NCBI GenBank assembly: GCA_033439265.1
Contig: JAVTVX010000031.1
Location: 8,355,501 to 8,419,500 of the forward strand
Direction of reading: 5' to 3'
DNA from: Dillenia suffruticosa
Taxonomy: Eukaryota > Streptophyta > Magnoliopsida > Dilleniales > Dilleniaceae
DNA: 64,000 bases
A program made the position numbers and the translations under genes. Each line of letters starts with the position of its first letter. Positions within the stretch are counted from its first letter, which is position 1. A model generated the notes under the pieces. That model saw only the letters and a list, made by a program, of their open reading frames with translations. It ran no database searches and was not told the origin of the DNA. Below are positions 12,727 to 23,639 of the stretch, in pieces.

Positions 12727-13750
12727 TGTTACTCCCCAATTCACCCCCCCATCAAGGTTTTATCGGTGACGGACTGCCTGGTTCTCACTAGGGTTCAGTC
12801 ACTTGCATGGTAATAAAAGTCATACTAAAATAATAGTTCTTTTTTTATTTAAATTATTACATATTATAAAAATCTTCTATACATGATAAAACAGCGGAAC
12901 TTCTATACTAGAGAGATTATCTACAACAAAACTATCTCTATCTGTTCATCTAATTCTTCTCAATCTTTATTCCTGTAGGATTTAAAATTAATTTTTGATG
13001 TGAGCTTGACAGCTCAGTGAGGTCTGTATGTATGTGTAAAAAAATTCTTTATAAAATTATATGATAACGGCCTTATTATAAAATTTTTTTAAGAAAGCTT
13101 TCTATACAACAACATCATGCATAATTGAATAATAACAGTAACACAATATAGTACAAGTAACAGTTCACTTCCATTTTATCTCTCCATAAGAATAGTCATC
13201 TTATCCCTCCCAGGAGGTCCATTTCCAGAAAGGACTAATAATCTCCCCCGCATTAAGTGGACAAATCCACAATAATGGGGTACTACTGGTTTGTATTTTG
13301 ATATTCGATAAAGTCTTTACTTGTTGAAACTGTCTCTACACATATTGACATATATAACAAATACAAACACATACATTGATATTGTAGTAGGAAAATCATT
13401 GTAATAGTAATAAATTATGGTAATGGTAGTATATCATGTTAATTATAGAAAATTATGACAGTTTTGCATAATATATATATGACAATCAAGAACACTCATC
13501 TTAAAGAGTTAACTAAGATCTTTAAGTACTTTGTTTTTTCCTTTTCACTCTCTTTTGTCTTCTTTTCTTTCTTTCTCTTCTTCTTTCTCTCTCTCTTTCT
13601 TTCTTCTTTTTTTCTCCCTCCCTCCCTCTTTTCTCACAGTTTGCTTGTGATTTGGAATGGGAAGGAGAGAGGGGTATTTATAAGTGTGGCTGGGTAATGG
13701 ATTATTGACATGTATTCTCATACTTGTTTATTATGTAAGGTTTTTGTTGT
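12727..13750 (-). mobile_element. Probable LTR (solo or partial) of a gypsy-type element, reverse strand
   Basis: Read on the minus strand this has the layout of an LTR. A TATA-like box TTATAAATA lies at about 13675-13683, followed by a long pyrimidine/GA tract (13530-13650), then transcribed-region sequence, ending in GGGGAGTAACA at 12727. Its ending in ACA fits the usual terminal bases of an LTR. No adjacent primer-binding site is seen, so it is likely solo or cut. The outer start is uncertain and could lie beyond 13750, in which case the tandem duplication at 14305-14634 would sit in its promoter half. It is not closely similar to the other gypsy LTRs in this window. Confidence 0.45.
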
Positions 13751-14304
13751 TGATACAACCCATGTGTTCTTTCATGTGTCAATTATAGAAGATACCTATT
13801 CTTAATGCAAAATACTTGTTTGGACACTTATTTATCATGTTTTTATTATGGTCGGTGGTATCACGATTAAATGTATTTTAAGTATTCAACAATTCTGGTT
13901 AATTGTTTGGATACTTATTTACATGTAATATCATTTAAGTAAATGTTTGTATATTATTTTATTTCATTTACTTAATAATTACATGTAAATAAGGAAATTA
14001 TTTTAGTTCATTTACTTAAAAATTACACGAAAATAAAGAAATATCCTCTATTTGGATTCAATAAAAATAATTTCAGGACCTAGTTCCTTAAGGATGAAAA
14101 GTCAACTCTCACTTCCAAGAGCAAAACTTGAAACGATTAACTTTGTTGGATTTAATTTGTAGGACTAACGATTTAGAAAAATTCTAAAAAAATAGGTTTT
14201 AACTAATTTGATATATAAGAAATAATTATCGGGACTTTTTCTTCTTGATTTCTAAACATTTCAGATATATCATTTTTTGGACTACTTAATTTTCAGCGAA
14301 TTGA
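13751..14304. other. AT-rich spacer, no gene recognised
   Basis: No convincing frame or RNA gene. A short motif (AAGTAAATG / CATTTACTTA) recurs around 13940-14030. It may be the upstream half of the LTR-like sequence to the left. Confidence 0.4.
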
Positions 14305-14634
14305 TCAAATCTAGATTTTCAATATTTTAAGAGTTCGATTTCATATCTAATTCCCATGTTTCAGGTAATATTCTTATCTCATTATTAATTATAAATTATT
14401 TCTTACAACTAAATTAAGATATGTGACAAGTGTTCTTTGAAAATGACGGGGATAAAAACTTGTCATGAGTCAAATCTAGATTTTTTAATATTCTATGTTT
14501 TCGATTTCGTATCCAATTCTCATGTTTCAGGTAACATTCTTATCTCATTATTAATTATAAATTATTTCTTATAACTAAATTGAGATATGTGACAAGTGTT
14601 CTTTGAAAATGACGGGGATAAAAACTTGTCATGA
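14305..14634 (+). repeat. Tandem duplication, period 165 bp
   Basis: Unit 1 (14305-14469) and unit 2 (14470-14634) start with TCAAATCTAGATTTT and end with AAAACTTGTCATGA. They differ by only a handful of substitutions. Each unit contains TGACAAGT and, 26 bases later, ACTTGTCA, an 8-base inverted pair that could form a hairpin around GAAAATGACGGGGATAAA. Confidence 0.88.
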
Positions 14635-15912
14635 AAACATAATCGTATATTAATAGAAATGTATATTAATGTGTAAACGTAAAATATGTAATGGTAAACT
14701 AACTCACTAGATTGCACAATCGAAACTCTAATCCTAGCATTTTTTTAGACAAATAACTTTCAACCATCGAAATATCCCATTTACTTTGATTGATTTTTTG
14801 TTTCGCATCCAACCCACACGCACAAACCACATACATTTGTATTAGTAACACACTACATTAATAAAACAAGATGAGAAAACTACAATATCTACATTAGTAA
14901 AAGGTGAGAAAACTATAGACAACAAGGTGAGAAAACTGCATTAATAAAACAAGGTGAGAAAACTTTGCATTACTAAAATACTGCATTAAAACAAGGTAAG
15001 AATGAGAGGGAATGTGTATATGGATATGGTGCTGTTCAGACATGGAAGGGTTGTGAAAGGGTTTTGGAGTGACCATGTGAGGAGAGAGAGAAGGGGAGAG
15101 AGGTGAATTGATTTACATGTGGAAGGATTTTGGAGTGTGGAGAGAGAGAAGGGGAGAGAGGAGAGAGGAGAGAGAGAGGGTTGAGATGATATTTGAATTT
15201 TGTGAGAATTTTTTTTGGAGTTTTGTGATTTGTGATCATGTGAGAGAGAAAGAGTTTTGTGTACTTGTGCATGTGACGTGGAAAGAAAAAATTATAATTA
15301 TTAATTTTTTCAATATTTGTTTTATGTTAGGTCAACCCACAATGGTAGACTGCAAAAACATTGGATAATTCACTTAAATTTTCATCATCTAGAAGAAGAG
15401 GTGTTGAGCTGTTGAGGAAAAATGAAAGAATAAAGATGCAAGAACAATACTTATCGAAAACCACAATGGAAAAACGCATATGGAGAAAAAGGTAGACGGC
15501 TTTGGGCAATTGATGTTAACGAAATGTATGTAGCATTTCATAGTCTGCAAAAATAATCATTATATAAACATGATATAAAAAATAAATAAAAAAATTCATA
15601 CAAAACGTAAGATCAAAAATAAATAAAAAAATCAGAGATTCATACCAATGTGCCAATCTAATGAAGGGGCACAAACTCGTATGCATCACTCCAAAACATG
15701 TAGTTTTCAACAATATTATATAAAATTGTTCTATTCATTGTCATAAAAATTGAATTTAGTAACATGTATCACTATAAATGACAAATGATAAAGGTTGTAA
15801 TACAATAAAAGATAACTTAATTGGTTTTATTTTTATAGCTTTTCATTCATAAAAAAGCCAAACACTTTTTTTTTCATAAGAAAAAGCCTTAACATTAGCA
15901 AACGTAAAACTT
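14635..15912. other. Spacer with short tandem words and a GA-rich tract
   Basis: At 14860-15000 the unit AACAAGGTGAGAAAACTGCAT occurs three to four times imperfectly. At about 15075-15185 there is a GAGAGAGG-rich tract. Reading frames over it are charged low-complexity artefacts. From 15280 to 15912 nothing recognisable is seen. Confidence 0.5.
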
Positions 15913-16332
15913 GTGTTTATCTTCACCTCCTTTATTTTAGTTAAGGCATTCATCACTTCATACAATTTAGCATCTAGCCATGAAGAAGTGGGTGCACGAT
16001 CCTCATTTTATCCAAACTCTCCTCCAAACCTTTCTCATCCAAACCCTCCTGCCCTTTGTCCTCTTCATCCAAACCCTCCTCAAAACCAATCTCCTTTAAA
16101 CCCTCTTACCCTTTGTCCTCTTGCCCGTCCGTTAACTCCTGGTCCTCAACAAAATCACAAACCACAACCTTTCCTTTGCTTCTTTCACTTCTTCTCTTCT
16201 TCCTTTACATCACAGTCCTCTACATTATCAGAGTTGCATAGTTTGCACAACAAATCGGACTGGATTCGAACTGACTCCTCCAGAAATATTATAACCTCCT
16301 GTCTAATGCCAATTCTTTACAAAACAAAATAG
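15913..16332 (+). other. Open frame over a C-rich tandem repeat, doubtful coding
   Basis: A 139-residue plus-strand frame starts hydrophobic (IFTSFILVKAFI), continues as a Pro/Asn/Leu-rich repeat (NPPALCPLHPNPPQNQ) and ends Ser-rich. The repeat comes from DNA units of CATCCAAACCCTCCT and CCCTTTGTCCTCTT between about 16015 and 16130, which also reads open in a second frame. A secreted proline-rich protein fragment is conceivable, but openness in two frames points to base composition rather than selection. Downstream are CACTA-type GTGGTAA words. Confidence 0.2.
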
Positions 16333-16474
16333 ATAATAAGATTTAAATATTTGCAGTAAGTAAGTGCTCGATAGTAAGTGGTCAATAACTATCATAAGAT
16401 TGAGATATGATAACTAGTGGTAAAGTGGTAAGTGCTCCATAATTAGTGCGTCGGTTGTAAGGTTACCTTAATTT
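16333..16474 (+). repeat. GTGGTAA-type word zone next to repeat copy B
   Basis: Words such as AGTAAGTGCTCGATAGTAAG and AGTGGTAAAGTGGTAAGTG repeat the pattern seen at 9.96-10.86 and 11.42-11.9 kb. This supports membership in the same transposon family as copy A. Confidence 0.6.
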
Positions 16475-16934
16475 CAGATTTCAATTTATTGATTTCTTTA
16501 TTTTTGTTGTCACTTGAATATTGTTTCATAGTTTTTGTTGACTACAAACCCATAGATAGTATAATATGTTATCAATGAATAATATTATCACTGAGTAACT
16601 CAATATTTAGAGTGAGTTCATGAACTTAACTTACATTTACTTGCTCGAATCCAAGCCTCCGATTGACCCAGTCGGTAGTCCGATACCGAATAGGTTGTTT
16701 CTTTATGTGACCGTTGAAATCACCAACTCTCACATTTTCAAAGTAAAAGATCTATACATAGGGGACCAACATTGTTAATGGTTATGGATATGTTTAGAAA
16801 TATTGAATTGCAACGTGACATAATATATTGAAAACTTAACATGAATAAAAATAGACAACCATCAATTCTTCTCTTTTTCTTCTCTTCCTCTTCTCTTCAG
16901 AAGACTTTTAAATTGGCATACCTCGTCAGCTAAA
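16475..16934 (+). repeat. Dispersed 450-bp repeat, copy B
   Basis: Direct-orientation partner of 10864-11308, with the same order of landmark words and many point differences. It lies just left of a minus-strand mobile-domain-like frame, which suggests that the repeat is a terminal or intron-like part of an element carrying that gene. Confidence 0.8.
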
Positions 16935-17107
16935 TATTGTAACACAAATTTAGCTCAGCTTTATTGGCTAGTATTTTTGGCATCAATGGTAGTCGTGAGG
17001 TGTGTAGAAGCAAGGAAGACATTTGTAGTCGGACATAAAAAGCCTCCAAGAAGGAATAGCAAGAAGTATCATTTAAATCTGGGGAAGGAGGTATTTTCGG
17101 TATGCAT

Positions 17108-17470
17108 CTATTCTTTTAACTGGGTATACTTTAGTCTAGAGAAATACTTTCTCGTCTCTGAGGATTCAACCAAAGATGAACAACGCAAAGCATCGTATCC
17201 GGTGTAGGGGATACCTAAGATTCGCCCTACTTCTTTAAGTGTCAGTTTAAAGTTTTGATTTGTACTGATAAAAAGATGTTTTTCCATTGGTTCAAACCTC
17301 ACTATCAATTCTTTACATAATTTTTGACTCAGTATATCATAGGTAAGTTTCAAAAGTTTGTTGAATCCCATATATTTTACTATACGTTTCATGTCATGAG
17401 TGAGGGAAGAAATTATTTTCTTCACTTGGTTAGGAAAGCACCTTGTTTGATTGATGTCATTGCCCTCCAT
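17108..17470 (-). pseudogene. Fragment resembling a plant mobile-domain / DUF1985-type transposon protein
   Basis: A 120-residue minus-strand frame contains LTYDILSQKLCKELIVRFEP and a later block FKLTLKEVGRILGIPYTG. The pattern is a conserved helix, then a short hydrophobic segment, then 'L...xVxxILGIPxxG'. This is typical of the plant mobile-domain and DUF1985-like proteins found in MULE- and CACTA-type transposons, often upstream of a Ulp1-type peptidase. No peptidase part is seen on either side. The start Met at 17470 is not supported by context, and the frame is only a fraction of the usual protein length. The family assignment is from memory of the motif, not a search. Confidence 0.5.
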
Positions 17471-17529
17471 TGCCTGGCTATTTTGTTATATTTCTCCCAG
17501 TCATCTTCATTTAGTTACCTCCATTGCTG

Positions 17530-19960
17530 AACACATTCGGTCTATTCCAAAGTGTACATAATGTTATAATGTTATTATACTAAGTAATGATCATAATACT
17601 ATTATAGTAATGATACATAACATAAAAACAAATAATAGAATATACCATCATCGTACGCAAGCTACTATCATACGCATCGATTTGACTTTGTTCTTAGAAA
17701 AGAATTCTTTTCTATAGTGTGATAATAAGAATCAGAAATTGAGAAGAGTATGTTCACAATTTATTTATATTAAAAAGCATTAGAACACTAAAACTAAAGT
17801 AAAGACTAAAAATTGTTTATATTAAAAAACAATAAATTAATTTTAATTTTAATTTGTAACTAGATACAAAACTAATAATAAAATACTAAAACCATCATTG
17901 TATTCAAACTAATAACTAAAGCTAAAATATTGTTGTGGAGATATAAAAATTCACCTAAAAACCTTGTAACCAGAAAGATATTTTACTGATTCTGATCCAA
18001 TATCTTTCACCTACACATTGTTGGAAGACCTATTGGTTCAATCTGTGTTTCCCACTTTTGCTCCGAAAGCTTCACAAAAATTCCTATCCAAAGCTAAGTT
18101 TCTCAAACAAGCTTGTTTGTCATCTAAAACTTTAGAAATTTCCTTCTCTTCTTCTTCCTCTTCTATGTTATGTAGATAAATTCCCACCTTCACTCTAACT
18201 CTTATTCGCCCTCTCTACATAATTGTCATTGGATCCAATTGTAGTCGTTTGATCAAAACATAGTTCTCCATAATCTAGTCGTTGGAGTTGTTTCGGTCAT
18301 TAGATCAAATGTAGCCATTGGATCAAATGGTGAACTCGAACTCTTATGCACCTAGTTGTTGGATAGTCTTTACATAATTTGAGATAATTTCAGTCGTTGG
18401 ATCGAATGTTGAAATAACATTAGCCAATTGAATTGTAGTGTGATATGAGATATTTCCACTGAAAAGACACTAGCTTGCAAAGATAGTAGTGTGACACGTT
18501 CAAAAGTTGAAAGTTGAAAAGACATCAAGCAATTACCCTAGCCATTGGATCAATTGTGTTGTTATGTACCTAGCTATCAATTACCATTTGATCAATTGCA
18601 GTGTTCACAATCATTTGATCAGTTGCACCCAACCATTCCATGAAATGTAACGTGGCAAAAAATGAACCAATTTTGGATTGCATATAAATGCACATTCTAC
18701 TATATTACTATTATATTACTATGTAATGCCAAATTACATTGCGATCAATTTAGGATAAATATTACTATAATGCCAAAAAATTACATTGCCACCCGATCAA
18801 TTTAGGAATTTATTATTGTGATCAGTTGCGATCAAGTAACATCTTAGTTCTCTTATGAGATTGGAGTTGAATTGGTTGAGTGGTGGTAGTTATTTAAATG
18901 CAATGTTATGTGTTATACCACAAGTGTTACAATATCAAATTAGCACAATTCATTGTCACTGCAATATCAAATTATCACAATTCATTAACCACAGTTGGCC
19001 ATTACAAACATTAATACATGTAATGTTAGACTGGCAATATGAAAATTCATTAAAGGCCGATTGTTATATAAAATAGTATTATAATAATATTAGAAATTAT
19101 AACAATTCACATATAATTATCAATATTAATTTAAATAATTTAAATAATGTTGAATGTGAAATATTAGTTATAGTCGAAGGTTTTGGGTAGTGACAATTTA
19201 CATATATTAGAAATTATTACAATTCAATATATATGATATTATGAATTAAATAATTATAAATATTATTAGTAATTTAAATAATGTTAGATGTACAATGTAA
19301 TTACATAAAATTTAAAATAATAATAATAATACATAATATAATTATCAATATTAATTTAAATAATATATTATTAGTAATTTCAATTGATAGAGGCGTTTGA
19401 CATTATCAATGGGTTTGGCTTCGACTTCGGCGTCATATGTGAAAAATATTAATTGTTAGATATGACTCCATCGTAGACCATGCTGGCCTTTGCAGGCAAT
19501 ATGCCTTTACATACAACATGTGAACATTATGTGCAAAAATCTCAATGTGCATTTAACACATTTCATGCAAATTCAAGAAATTTAAGGAATGCATTAATCC
19601 GGCAAATCCGACAACAGAGGAGAAAAAAATTCTATAGAGGAAGAAAAAAAAGTTACCGCACACTATTGGCACCGGATAAAGAGAAATGTTTGCCTGGAAA
19701 TTAAAATTAATATTTTCAATTATTAAAGTCAACTTTGTTCTCAATGTTGTCATAAAAATCTCTCATGTTTCACTATATTGTTGGTGGCAAATTCCACTAT
19801 GTTGTTTGCGGCAAATGTGGAAGAGAACGTGGAAGGCAAAATGAGTTTTTTCGCTATTAAATTCAAATGCTATTGGCGCCAAATGACTAGAATTCTATAA
19901 AATAATAAAATAATAAAATAATGAATAATAATTATAATATAAAATAATAATAATAATAAT
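17530..19960. other. AT-rich spacer with a degenerate GTTGGATCAA word cluster
   Basis: At about 18220-18640 the words CATTGGATCAAATG, GTTGGATCGAATG and CATTTGATCAATTG recur about ten times at irregular spacing, a pattern seen in plant copia LTRs. The rest (17530-18200 and 18650-19960) is AT-rich. A 74-residue frame at 19480-19704 with a basic stretch (RQIRQQRRKKFYRGRKKSY) is not recognised. No RNA gene is apparent. Confidence 0.45.
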
Positions 19961-20590
19961 AATTTTTTGTGTACACATCTTCTCTCTCTCTCTTCAAATA
20001 TTCTCGCTTCTTCCTTTTTCTTCATACCATGTCACAAAATCAAAGTTACCTCCATGTTCACAAGCTGTATACAACAAAAGAGAAAAATTACCTCCACGTG
20101 TGCACAAACCACATACAACAAAAGAGCATTCATGTGATCTCACATGTTTACATGCCTCCGTATGCACAATAATCTAATAAATACAAACCAACATTACATC
20201 CACTCTATCCACATTCAAATCAGTTTCAAAAAATATTTTTAAAATCTTTAGAAACAAATCTCACAAAATGAATACAAACTTCTCACTCTCTCATACGTTT
20301 CTATCCACGCTTCACAAAAATATTCTCAAAATCTTTACAAACAAATATTACAAAATCTTCTCACTCTCTCACTCACACTCTCACTCTCCCACTCACACAT
20401 ATAAAATCTTTACAAACAAATCTTGCACAATATAGACAATTCTTATTCTTTCACTCTTCTCACTCTCTCATTTAAATCTTCTCTCTCTCACAAACTCTCT
20501 CCCTTAGTAGCAAACTTCTTTCTCCTCTAATTGAAACCTTCTTCTTTTTAGCAACTTTCTCCAAATCCTTTTTAGCAAACCTTCTTTATA
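19961..20590. other. CT-rich tract with CACTCTCTCACTCACAC words
   Basis: Low-complexity CT/AC-rich DNA with repeats of TCTCACTCTCTCAC and ATCTTTACAAACAAAT. It ends directly before ATGGCCCCTCAAG (about 20599) that opens the next fossil frame, so it may be that element's untranslated leader. Confidence 0.45.
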
Positions 20591-20598
20591 CTCAAAAA

Positions 20599-22066
20599 TG
20601 GCCCCTCAAGTCACAAAAAGGGAAGGAAATTGTGACGGAATTAGCAAAATACAACAAGAGAGAATTTCTCTCTCTTGACACAAGCCGTTTATTTGATAAT
20701 ATATTCTCTTATCGAAACATCACTCATGGTCAGATAATAGACTAGGAATTTCTCGACACCATAGGTTTTAAGCGTGCTACTTACTTACAACAACTCTTTC
20801 CTTCTTAGATTCTCAATCCTGACAAAAATATTTATGAGAAAGTAGTGAAAATTTTCTACAATAATAAGAAAGAAATTGATAATAAATAACAGATAGTAAG
20901 GATGAGTGTGAAGATCAAGATTGTAACATAGTCATCGATGGTCAAGTTAGATCATATGCTTTTGAAACTTACTTTGATGATCAAAAAATTGAAGAGAATC
21001 CCAGAAAGATACGTAAAAAAGGTAGTCTTAAGCAGGTAGACTACAAAGAATGTGTGCCATATTTGTATACATAGATACTAAAGGATACAAAGATAGCATT
21101 TGATGACTATAATTTAGAGGAATTTAGTACATATGCCATAGATTTAAATTTGCATGAAAGAATTTTACACTTCCTGATTACACACGCTATCAAGTCACAA
21201 GTAGGTAATTACACATCTATCACTAGGGATGATTTTTGGCTAATGGCATGTATTATTGAAAGAAAAGATCCAAATTTACATTTTCTACTTCCTTACTTTA
21301 TGATAATCACAAGAATTTCAAATTCAAATCTGTCATATACTAGTGTGGTTACTGGTATTTTAAAAACTCAAGAGATAAGTCTACGAAAAGAGAACAATGT
21401 GCAATTAAGTATGAAAAATGGTATAAATGCCACTACATTACGTAAAGTTAATTGGATTTGCAAGAATGGTATTTGGATTAATCTAAAAAAAAGAGGTGGT
21501 GTAGAACATAGGCCAGAGTCAGAAGGGAATGAGGACATTAAGAATGAGAATGAGAATACTAGATGAAATGAATTCTTTGAATGTATCCATATTATGAAAA
21601 CACAGTTCATAGAGATGATTGATGAGAAATTTGGCAAAATTCGAAGGGAAATAGGAGAATTTCAGAGAGAAGTGAGTGAACTCAGATGTAGTTTTGTTGA
21701 ATTCAAACAACATAATGAGGAAAAACATAAAAAGATATATCTATTGAAATAAAGGTGAATAGCAACTTTATTTGCTATATAAGAGACAATTCGGTGGTAA
21801 TAAGACCGGCTGGACCTTCTTCCTTTGCTACCACCACCATTGAATCTAGAGTACCTCCTCCTTCGAGTTCCTTCTCCATGCAAACATCATATGTCTACCC
21901 ATTTACTGTGCATCCATTCGGTTCTTGTCCCTCTATAGACACAAATCCTAATCTTCCTTCGCATGATACTACTCCTTTTGACATTCGTGACATTATTAGT
22001 TCCTTTGCTGGTGCATCATCTTCTGCTGCGAGTAAAGAAAAAGTAAAAAATTTAAACGTGAAGTAA
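20599..22066 (+). pseudogene. Fossil env-like / putative plant transposon protein region (copia SIRE-type kin)
   Basis: The protein-level text matches the env-like frame at 53.48-54.58 kb: LHERILHFLITHAIKS here against FHERILHLIVAHVPRC there. After that come a Tyr-Thr-Ser-Ile-x-Arg-Asp/Glu block, an NGIN(A) block and a charged, coiled-coil-like tail (about 21560-21730). A Ser/Pro/Thr-rich stretch follows to 22066. This domain is known as a putative plant transposon protein and occurs as the extra frame after pol in SIRE-type copia elements. No pol, LTR or polypurine tract is visible beside it, so it is an isolated, broken fragment with several interruptions. It looks older than the 53-kb copy. 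Confidence 0.6.
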
Positions 22067-22442
22067 AATTTACTTAATTCTAATTCCACTTATACTTTTT
22101 AATTCACTTAGCTTTCCCTTCTTCTTCTTCTATTCCTACTTTTACTTAATTCTATTTGGTTTTCTCTTCTTTTTATTTTCCATTTTTTTATTTTCCATTT
22201 TTCCATTATACGTGTATTTTACTTATATATGGAATTTATTATTTTTTTAGAATTTATCTAAAATTATATAATATTGATAATTAAGATTTTTTATTCCATA
22301 TAAAATTAGTTTTAAAATTTATAATATTGATAATTATATAAGATTGATAGTTAAAATATGTTACCATTATTGTTATAATTTAAATTAATAATATTAATAA
22401 TTTCATATTATTACATTAATTAAGTTAATAATATTAATAAGT

Positions 22443-22583
22443 TAAATTAATAATATGGGCATAATTAGCAGGCTCATGGTAGGCCGCGTGGTGTGGGACT
22501 GCACATGCCTACGTGGTAGAGCCGCACGGGCATGTGTGGTCCCATACTATACAGCCTGCCGTGAGCACCATATTATTAATTTA
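22443..22583. repeat. Long imperfect inverted repeat (hairpin / foldback)
   Basis: The outer arms TAAATTAATAATATGG (22443-22458) and CCATATTATTAATTTA (22568-22583) are exact complements. The inner arms 22472-22509 and 22529-22566 are GC-rich and largely complementary (GCTCATGGTAGGC against GCCTGCCGTGAGC; GTGGGACTGCACATGCC against GGCATGTGTGGTCCCAT). The loop is 22510-22528. The GC-rich stem sits in very AT-rich DNA, so it stands out. It could be a foldback MITE or a remnant terminal structure. Confidence 0.75.
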
Positions 22584-23574
22584 AATAATATAATGATATA
22601 AAATTAGTAATTTATATAATATAGTGTTATTATATATTTTTGATTATTATATAATATTGTGTTGTAATATGAAATTATAACACAAATTATCAATAGTATA
22701 TAATTATCAATATTATATAATTTTATATAAATTAAAAAAACTAATGATATGAATATTAACTTATTTTAATTGACATTTAATTTATAAAATTTATCACATT
22801 TTAACATTTAGACATTTTAACGATAATTTCTACAACAAAACTTTTTTTTTGAGCCAAAAGATTTTTTTCTGCTTTTAGCACCAATTTAATCAAATTTCTC
22901 TTTTTGGTGTCATAAACATTTTATTTAGTGCCAATTTAATCTTCTTTTTTTGACATCAAAAACATTTTTCTACTCTATTTGTTCCACATATTCATTTCAT
23001 TTATTTTGGTTTATGCAAATATTTCTATCAATGATAAGATATCATCCGTGAGGGTATGCGTGGTCCCGCACCATGCGACATGCCGTGAGATCCATGTTAT
23101 TAATTTAAATTATTAATATTATTAATTTAAATAATATAATGATACGAAATTAGTAATTTATAAAATGTAGTGTTATGATATATTTTTGATTATTAGATAA
23201 TATAGTATTATGATATGAAATTATGACATTAATTATCAATATTATATAACTTTATATAAATTTCAAAAAAAACAACTAACAATATTAATATTAATTTATT
23301 TTAATTGACATTTAATTTATAACATTTGCCATACTTAAATATTTAGACATTTTAACAATAATTCTCACAACAAAATTTCATTTTGGTGCAAAAAATATAT
23401 ATTTTTTTATTTTTAGCACTAATTTAATCAAATTTCTCTTTTTAGTGCAAAAAATAATTTATTTAGTGTCAATTTAATCATCTTTTTTTGGCGTCAAAAA
23501 CATTTTTCTACTTTGTTGGCTCCATGTATTTATTTCATTTATTTTGGCTTATACAAATATTTATCTATTGGTTT
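22525..23574 (+). repeat. Tandem duplication, period about 525 bp
   Basis: Unit 1 (about 22525-23049) and unit 2 (about 23050-23574) run in parallel. Both begin near a CATG(T/C)GTGGTCCC word and the right hairpin arm (TGCCGTGAG), followed by ATTAATTTAAATAATATAATGATA. Both then carry TTTTAATTGACATTTAATTTATAA, TTTAGCACnAATTTAATCAAATTTCTCTTTTTnGTG and CAAAAACATTTTTCTACT. Divergence is moderate, so the duplication is not recent. Only unit 1 is preceded by the complementary left hairpin arm. Confidence 0.82.
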
Positions 23575-23639
23575 GTGCAAAACATTTGCATTTGTATTTA
23601 ATATAATAGATAAGTAATGGACGTATTCTAAATCAAGAG

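Noticed and set aside
13455-13697. 80-residue frame rich in Phe, Ser and Leu
   Set aside because: It translates the pyrimidine tract of the probable reverse-strand LTR.
14860-15000. CRISPR-like array
   Set aside because: The repeats are short, imperfect and without unique spacers, and the genome is plainly a plant nuclear one.
19480-19704. 74-residue basic frame as a small gene
   Set aside because: No recognised family, no supporting context, and length within chance for this DNA.
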